Shown here piece after piece: positions 59,460-64,000 of a stretch of DNA of 64,000 nucleotides. The notes beneath the pieces are model-generated. The model was not told the DNA's origin and did not search any database. It saw only the letters and a program-made list of their open reading frames with translations. Made by a program: the position numbers and the translations under genes. The first letter of the stretch is position 1. Each line of letters opens with the position of its first letter. Origin of the DNA: an uncultured Bacilli bacterium. Its GTDB lineage: Bacteria; Bacillota_I; Bacilli_A; RF39; UBA660. The stretch lies in NCBI GenBank assembly GCA_910584085.1, contig CAJTZY010000002.1, positions 78,265-142,264 of the forward strand, read 5' to 3'.

Positions 59460-59694
59460 TTATGATTATACTTTAATTGATGAAGATGGTAATATATTTA
59501 CAATGAATATAGGATTTTTAGGATTAGAAAGTAATCCTACGGTAGATGACTATATTTATATACCTGAAAATATATTAAATGAGGTTAATTTCTTTAGTTT
59601 TGGAGTAATAAACGATTCTAATGTAAAAGATAAGGATTTAATAAAGATAGTAAGTAAAAACAAACAGTATTATTTACAAAGATATTATGGTTAA
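59428..59694 (+). CDS. Small beta-rich protein of unknown function
   Basis: This is an 88-residue protein; 'IDINNYDYTLIDEDGNIFTM' and 'DYIYIPENIL' suggest a small beta barrel (OB- or SH3-like), but no family is recognised. It overlaps the previous gene by 32 bases in another frame, and the ATG at 59428 follows AGAGGTAA. The 3' end of this gene (last codons plus downstream bases, 59674-59697) is repeated at 61242-61265 on the far side of the next gene. Confidence 0.6.
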   Translation: MRKLKIIDINNYDYTLIDEDGNIFTMNIGFLGLESNPTVDDYIYIPENILNEVNFFSFGVINDSNVKDKDLIKIVSKNKQYYLQRYYG

Positions 59695-59697
59695 ATA
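59674..59697 (+). repeat. 24-bp direct repeat, left copy (3' end of the 88-residue gene)
   Basis: TTACAAAGATATTATGG, then T, then TAAATA. It matches 61242-61265 in 23 of 24 bases and includes the last codons and stop of the gene. Confidence 0.85.
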
Positions 59698-59917
59698 ATT
59701 CTATGTTACTTTTTTGCATGATTGCTTGGCAATTAAGTATGAATGTTTGTATAATATAATTAATTAGTAGGATTGCATTTTTTTACGTTAAATTAGTTCA
59801 AATTCAATTATATTTATTTTGGAAGATAACAATCTAAATATAAAAAAATATAATTAGTTTTTTATAAATTAATAGAAAGTGTTAATGCTTATAAAGTTGA
59901 AGGAGTGGAAGGAATCG

Positions 59918-59989
59918 ATGATGATTAATAATATCTCAAAAAATTTAAAATGGAATAAACATTGTAAGAAATGTAGGAGGAAAATATGA
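59918..59989 (+). CDS. Possible 23-codon leader peptide with a CxxC motif
   Basis: A small frame MMINNISKNLKWNKHCKKCR ends with a TGA that overlaps the next ATG. A ribosome-like AAGGA precedes it, and the ribosome site of the next gene (AGGAGG) lies inside it. This is the arrangement of a coupled leader. The evidence is only size and spacing. Confidence 0.3.
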   Translation: MMINNISKNLKWNKHCKKCRRKI

Positions 59990-61101
59990 AACAAGAATTA
60001 TTAGATAAGATTATTTTGCTAAAGGATAATATTCTTTTTGAGGAAGATCATAATAACAATTGTTTAGTCGGACAGGTAAATGGGCAACAATTTTTGTGTA
60101 ATTCAGGAGATATTGACCAAAATACAGGAAAAATAGAGTCTGATATTAGAATTCAAATGCAAGATTCTGAGATTATGATTGGGAATGAACGTGACTCTAA
60201 AAGAATGAAAGCACGCATGTCTAACGGAGATATTTTTGAATGCATAGAAAATAATGACAATAATATTTGTTATAAAAAGTGTAGTTCAACATATCGCCAT
60301 GTAGAAGTCCTTTCAAAATATTCAATTGCTCCGTGTCTTGATAAATCAGAAATTGGAGAATATATAGCGGCTAGTTTTGATAATAAAATGCAATTAGGAA
60401 TTGAGGCGACAAAGTTAAATAGCCTTAATATAAAAAATTTTTCAGACCCAGCTTTCTTTGATAAGTCATTTTTAGATAAATTGGTTTCTGCTGGATTAAT
60501 TTCAGAATATACTATCGGGTTATTACAAAATAGTGGTGTTGTATATTCAAAATATAATGGCCTAGAGGTAAATGAAATTGAAAAAAGTTTACATCTAGAA
60601 AATGAACCAAAATCTGCACTATCACATACTGAAGTTTACTTGGATAAAAAATCTTTTGAACAAGGAAGTAAACCATTGTTAGTCGAAGTAAATTTATTAG
60701 CAACAAGCCAAACTGAATACCAAAAATTTAGAAAGGCAGTATATGTGTTGGATGCAAGTGGAAAATATCAAAATGTTTCTGCGATTGCATATCAATCTAC
60801 TCAAGAACGAAATGAATTGGAATCTACAATAAAAAATGCCTATACACCACTTGAATTTGGAGAAATGATGAGGTATATAAGCGAGTTAAATATCTCATTA
60901 AATCCATCACAGGAATTTAAACAATGTTGTCAACTTGATAGTATTATGGAAACAATGCAACCTAACTTAAATCAAATTAGATTTACAATGAATAATTTAA
61001 AATTTGAAAAATATATTCAAGCTTTAATAAATAGTCATAACATGCAATTAGCAAAAGATTTTGGAATAAGTGAATTACAAGATATGGGAAAAAGTAAATA
61101 A
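59986..61101 (+). CDS. Unknown protein in a repeat-flanked insertion
   Basis: This is a 371-residue soluble protein. The N-terminal ~100 residues are beta-rich with five Cys ('LVGQVNGQQFLCNSG', 'FECIENND', 'CYKKC'). The rest is helical with 'SHTEVYLDKKSFEQGSKPLL' and 'YTPLEFGEMMRYISELNISL'. There is no signal peptide. A strong AGGAGG site lies before the ATG. The gene is enclosed by copies of the 24-bp 3' end of the upstream gene, so it looks like an inserted cassette. Composition is slightly richer in Gln and Ser than neighbouring proteins. No family is recognised. Confidence 0.65.
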   Translation: MKQELLDKIILLKDNILFEEDHNNNCLVGQVNGQQFLCNSGDIDQNTGKIESDIRIQMQDSEIMIGNERDSKRMKARMSNGDIFECIENNDNNICYKKCSSTYRHVEVLSKYSIAPCLDKSEIGEYIAASFDNKMQLGIEATKLNSLNIKNFSDPAFFDKSFLDKLVSAGLISEYTIGLLQNSGVVYSKYNGLEVNEIEKSLHLENEPKSALSHTEVYLDKKSFEQGSKPLLVEVNLLATSQTEYQKFRKAVYVLDASGKYQNVSAIAYQSTQERNELESTIKNAYTPLEFGEMMRYISELNISLNPSQEFKQCCQLDSIMETMQPNLNQIRFTMNNLKFEKYIQALINSHNMQLAKDFGISELQDMGKSK

Positions 61102-61241
61102 AATTAAATATAGATTATTTATGCTAAAAACGCAGAAGCTGAGATGCGAATGTAAATGCAACTTTTATATTTGAAAGGTTAAATGTAACTGTTAATTAAA
61201 ATTAGGTTGAATTTACTTTTTCAACTGAGAATTAATCATAA

Positions 61242-61265
61242 TTACAAAGATATTATGGCTAAATA
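61242..61265 (+). repeat. 24-bp direct repeat, right copy
   Basis: Copy of 59674-59697 with one change (C for T). It lies four bases before the T-box promoter -35, so the original order was probably 88-residue gene directly followed by the T-box operon. Confidence 0.85.
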
Positions 61266-61268
61266 TAA

Positions 61269-61297
61269 TTGACTTATTATTTTATAGGTGCTAAAAT
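61269..61297 (+). promoter_or_regulatory. Promoter of the serine T-box operon
   Basis: TTGACT (61269-61274), 17 bases, TAAAAT (61292-61297); RNA start expected near 61304. Confidence 0.7.
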
Positions 61298-61303
61298 AAA
61301 TAT

Positions 61304-61495
61304 AGAAATCGATGAGGGAAAATAGTAATAAAATATTATTTTTAAGAGAGTTAATGGTTGGTGAGAATTAATATTTATATTTTATGAATCTATTCCTAAG
61401 AGAAATGTAAACATTTCCGGTAATGCCGTTATACTAATTAAGACTATTGTTAGGATGGTACCGTGCAAGTCACTCCTACTATAGTCTTTTATTTG
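61304..61495 (+). promoter_or_regulatory. T-box riboswitch, serine-specific
   Basis: Stem I elements are visible: GATGAGG, AGTAA, the distal 'GGTTGGTGAGAA' and the specifier loop GAA-TCT-ATTCC with UCU (61389-61391), a serine codon. The T-box core AGGATGGTACCGTG (61452-61465) follows, then a terminator whose arms AAGACTAT and ATAGTCTT bracket it. Uncharged tRNA-Ser would pair with UCU and UGGU and keep the operon on. The specifier agrees with the downstream serS. Confidence 0.93.
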
Positions 61496-61511
61496 ATTTA
61501 TAGGAGGAATT

Positions 61512-62012
61512 ATGTTAAAAAGTTATTTTAGTGAAGAAAAGTATTTAGAAATAAAAAGTATTGATAATTTAGTTTATAAAGCATTAGAAATTGTAACCGA
61601 TATATTTAAAGATGATATTGATAAGGGTGGATTTCCATATATAAATCATTTAATCTCTGTTTATAGCCATGTATACACTGAAAATCAAAAAGTAATCGCG
61701 CTTCTTCATGACACGATAGAGGATAAGAATGTAACTAGGGCTGATTTAATTCAAATTGGTTTTCCAAAAAACATTGTAGATGATGTTGCTATTTTAAGCA
61801 GAATTAAACCACTTGAGTATAGTGATTATATTGATAATATAGTTAAATATGGATCTAGGGATGCTATTATGGTTAAGTTAGCAGATTTAAAAAATAATAT
61901 GGATTTATCTAGAATAAAAGAACCTACTTTAAAAGATTATGAAAGAGTAGAAAAAAGATATGCACCTTCATATGAAAAAATATTAAATAGATTAAAGGAG
62001 ATGGAAAAATAA
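61512..62012 (+). CDS. HD-domain (p)ppGpp hydrolase-like protein
   Basis: This 166-residue protein has the RSH/MESH1-type hydrolase pattern: His in 'GGFPYINHLISVYSHV', the HD pair and ED in 'VIALLHDTIEDKNVTRADL', and 'IMVKLADLKNNMDLSRI' matching the KLADRLHN block. It lacks synthetase and regulatory domains, so it resembles a small alarmone hydrolase. It is the first gene under the serine T-box and ends one base before serS. A link between seryl-tRNA shortage and alarmone removal is suggested, but the substrate is inferred and other pyrophosphohydrolase activities are possible. Confidence 0.75.
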   Translation: MLKSYFSEEKYLEIKSIDNLVYKALEIVTDIFKDDIDKGGFPYINHLISVYSHVYTENQKVIALLHDTIEDKNVTRADLIQIGFPKNIVDDVAILSRIKPLEYSDYIDNIVKYGSRDAIMVKLADLKNNMDLSRIKEPTLKDYERVEKRYAPSYEKILNRLKEMEK

Positions 62013-62013
62013 T

Positions 62014-63306
62014 ATGATAGATATTAAATTAATAAGAGAAAATAAGGAATTAGTAAAGGAAAATATTAAAAAGAAATTTCAAGATGAGAAATTATCTTTA
62101 GTAGATGAAATAGAAAAACTTGATATAGAATACCGTGAAATTAAAAAGCAGGGTGATGATTTAAGAGCACTTAAAAATTCTAAAAGTAGTGAAATTGGTG
62201 CACTTATGCGTGAAGGTAAGAGGGAAGCTGCAGATAAGATCAAAGAGGAAATTGCTGGTTATAGCAAAAAAATAGATGAACTAGGTAAAAAGGAAGAAGA
62301 ATTTGAATTAGAAATAAGAAGAAAAATGATGAATATTCCAAATATTATCGACTCTAGTGTTCCTGTTGGCCGTGATGATAGTGAAAATGTTGAAATAGAA
62401 AAATTTGGTGAGCCAATTATTCCTGATTATGAAATCCCATATCACGCCGATATAATTGAAAATTTAGGTGGTATGGATAAAGAGGCTGCTGGAAGAACTA
62501 GTGGACAGGGTTTTTATTATTTAATAGGAGATGTTGCAAGACTTCATGAGGCAATGCTTGCTTATGCTAGAGATTTTATGATTGAAAAAGGTTTTACCTA
62601 TGCAATCCCACCTTTTATGATTCACTCAAATGTAGTAGAAGGTGTTATGTCTTTCCCAGAAATGGAAGCCATGATGTATAAAATAGAGGGTGAAGACTTA
62701 TACTTGATAGGGACTAGTGAACATTCTATGATAGGAAGGTTTAAAGATCAAATAGTTAAAGAGAGTGAACTTCCAATAACTATGACATCTTATTCACCAT
62801 GTTTTAGAAAAGAAGGTGGTTCACATGGACTTGAGGAAAGAGGTCTTTATCGTGTGCATCAATTTGAGAAACAAGAAATGATAGTTCTATGTAAACCAAA
62901 GGAATCTATGGATTGGTATAATAAAATGTGGCAATTTTCAGTAGAATTTTTTAGAAATTTAGATGTTCCTGTTAGAACTCTTGAATGCTGTAGTGGAGAT
63001 TTAGCAGATTTAAAAGTAAAATCTTGTGATGTAGAAGCATGGAGTCCTAGACAACAAAAGTATTTTGAGGTAGGCTCTTGTTCTACTTTAGGTGATGCTC
63101 AAGCAAGAAGACTAGGTATTAGAACTAAAGGGGAAAATGGTACATATTATGTACATACTTTAAATAATACAGTGGTTGCAACTCCAAGAGGACTTATTGC
63201 TGTAATAGAAAATAATTATCAAAAAGACGGTAGTATTAAAATACCAAAGGTATTACAACCTTATATGGGTGGAAAAGGAAAGATAGAAATTAGTAAAAAA
63301 GGATAA
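62014..63306 (+). CDS. serS: Seryl-tRNA synthetase
   Basis: This 430-residue class II synthetase charges tRNA-Ser. The N-terminal coiled coil (~25-110) that grips the long variable arm is followed by the catalytic core with 'GQGFYYLIGDVARLHEAM', motif 2 'SPCFRKEGGSHGLEERGLYRVHQF', and the motif 3 region 'VVATPRGLIAVIENNYQKDG'. AAAGGAGATGG precedes the start. Expression is set by the upstream T-box. The last ~45 codons have a second, slightly diverged copy after the next gene (63904 to the window end). Confidence 0.97.
   Translation: MIDIKLIRENKELVKENIKKKFQDEKLSLVDEIEKLDIEYREIKKQGDDLRALKNSKSSEIGALMREGKREAADKIKEEIAGYSKKIDELGKKEEEFELEIRRKMMNIPNIIDSSVPVGRDDSENVEIEKFGEPIIPDYEIPYHADIIENLGGMDKEAAGRTSGQGFYYLIGDVARLHEAMLAYARDFMIEKGFTYAIPPFMIHSNVVEGVMSFPEMEAMMYKIEGEDLYLIGTSEHSMIGRFKDQIVKESELPITMTSYSPCFRKEGGSHGLEERGLYRVHQFEKQEMIVLCKPKESMDWYNKMWQFSVEFFRNLDVPVRTLECCSGDLADLKVKSCDVEAWSPRQQKYFEVGSCSTLGDAQARRLGIRTKGENGTYYVHTLNNTVVATPRGLIAVIENNYQKDGSIKIPKVLQPYMGGKGKIEISKKG
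63166..63262 (+). repeat. serS 3' segment, left copy of a long direct repeat
   Basis: This part of serS matches 63904-64000 at all but three positions over 97 bases; the match may go on beyond the window. Confidence 0.93.
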
Positions 63307-63311
63307 AATAT

Positions 63312-63878
63312 ATGGAATTAGAACTAGAAAAAAAATTAGATGAGGCTTATAGTAAACTTAAGGATTTAAGGGAAAAATTATATTTTGGTAGTTGTACTGA
63401 TGGTGAACGCGATTATATATTTAAATCCATGAAAGAACTGTATTCAATTATTGAGAATCTTGAATGTCAACTTGAATATTTAAAAAGAAAAATAGAAATA
63501 ACTGATGGAGAAATAGAATTAACTTATTTGGAAGATAATACGTCAACTTACAAGCAGTATAATATATATTTATGTGGAAATTCAGAAAAAATTGGCTTTA
63601 TAGAATATAGAGATTGTGATTCATTATATTTAGGAAATATTGGATATCATATATATAGTGAGTATAATGGACATAATTTTGCTTCAAAAGCAGTCAATTT
63701 ACTCAATGAAATTTTAAGAAAAGAAGGAATAGAAAGTGTTGTTATTACTGCAAATAGAGATAATATTGCATCTATAAAAACAATAGAAAAAGTGGGTGGA
63801 AAACCAATTGATATTCCGGATGATTACACTGATATAGTAGCCTATAGTTGTGATACTGGTTTAAAAAAGCAAAAATAG
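63312..63878 (+). CDS. GNAT acetyltransferase with N-terminal coiled coil
   Basis: This 188-residue protein has a helical coiled coil in residues 1-~60, then a GNAT domain with 'GNIGYHIYSEYNGHNFASKA' (motif A, acetyl-CoA binding) and 'VVITANRDNIASIKTIEKVGG' (motif B, as in RimJ/RimL-type enzymes). The substrate is unknown; protein N-termini or small amines are possible. It starts five bases after serS, within the reach of the T-box transcript, and is enclosed by two copies of the serS 3' end. Confidence 0.8.
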   Translation: MELELEKKLDEAYSKLKDLREKLYFGSCTDGERDYIFKSMKELYSIIENLECQLEYLKRKIEITDGEIELTYLEDNTSTYKQYNIYLCGNSEKIGFIEYRDCDSLYLGNIGYHIYSEYNGHNFASKAVNLLNEILRKEGIESVVITANRDNIASIKTIEKVGGKPIDIPDDYTDIVAYSCDTGLKKQK

Positions 63879-63903
63879 AGTAGTGTAGATTAGAACTACA
63901 ACA

Positions 63904-64000
63904 AATACAGTGGTTGCAATTCCAAGAGGACTTATTGCAGTAATTGAAAATAATTATCAAAAAGACGGTAGTATTAAAATACCAAAGGTATTACAACCTT
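63904..64000 (+). pseudogene. Second, partial copy of the serS 3' end (truncated by window end)
   Basis: This repeats serS 63166-63262 with three substitutions. The frame is intact but has no start codon or upstream serS sequence, so it cannot make a synthetase. It is a remnant of duplication or of a cassette insertion at the serS 3' end. Confidence 0.9.

Overview
The window is strongly AT-rich and densely coded. It reads with the standard bacterial code: TGA is a stop and Trp is TGG, which argues against a Mycoplasma/Spiroplasma code. It comes from a low-GC member of the Bacillota. Spo0A and SigK homologues point to an endospore-forming lineage. The RNase P RNA looks like the Bacillus type. 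Pyruvate:ferredoxin oxidoreductase and acetate kinase indicate fermentative, anaerobic metabolism. An uncultured gut Bacilli-like anaerobe is a reasonable inference, but the species cannot be named from the sequence.

Layout. 1-~6900: right part of an integrative element related to Tn916 in its DUF961-like, Xis and Int genes. It has an FtsK/TcpA-type coupling ATPase, an HUH replication initiator and a GC-rich foldback that may be its origin, but no visible type IV secretion genes. 6975-8319: NrtR-like regulator and hypoxanthine-DNA glycosylase. 8307-9076: two tandem ~385-bp copies of a compact unit with a 30-residue hydrophobic peptide gene and a convergent antisense RNA, which looks like a duplicated type I toxin-antitoxin system. 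9145-18108: U32 peptidase, ABC-F protein, a three-gene envelope glycosylation cassette, an LRR protein and an acetyltransferase. 18162-21205: bacteriocin locus with a C39-peptidase exporter that seems to start at AUA, an accessory protein, two double-glycine precursors and a third small membrane peptide. 21444-36664: rpsU, yqeY, lysS, phosphatase, ackA, nrnA, an orphan pilin-like protein, pgk, glycolipid genes, tpiA, spo0A and the large pyruvate:ferredoxin oxidoreductase gene. 36709-39208: two genes of unknown function and an Rpn-like nuclease. 39702-47859: rlmN, prpC, prkC, rsgA, rpe, trigger factor, dnaD and nth. 47878-57589: pbp1A and recU on the minus strand, an unknown gene between 60-bp direct repeats, a 31-codon small ORF, gpsB, rnpB, rodZ-like, pgsA, dus, an unknown gene and sigK. 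57714-64000: unknown genes, a serine T-box controlling an alarmone-hydrolase-like gene and serS, an acetyltransferase, and a second copy of the serS 3' end.

How the parts work together. Four perfect Spo0A-box matches (TTTGTCGAA) lie in intergenic positions: before spo0A, before the bacteriocin exporter, and in two copies of one regulatory segment near recU and the 31-codon ORF. This predicts a Spo0A regulon linking development, bacteriocin export and cell-wall/chromosome functions. Three accessory genes (366 aa, 371 aa, GNAT) are each flanked by diverged copies of neighbouring DNA, usually the 3' end of the upstream gene. The toxin-antitoxin unit also begins in the tail of the upstream gene. 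This suggests repeated additive insertion of small cassettes just behind housekeeping genes.

Limits. All names rest on motif and family recognition by eye. No database search, folding program or alignment was run. Promoters and RNA ends are read from consensus only.
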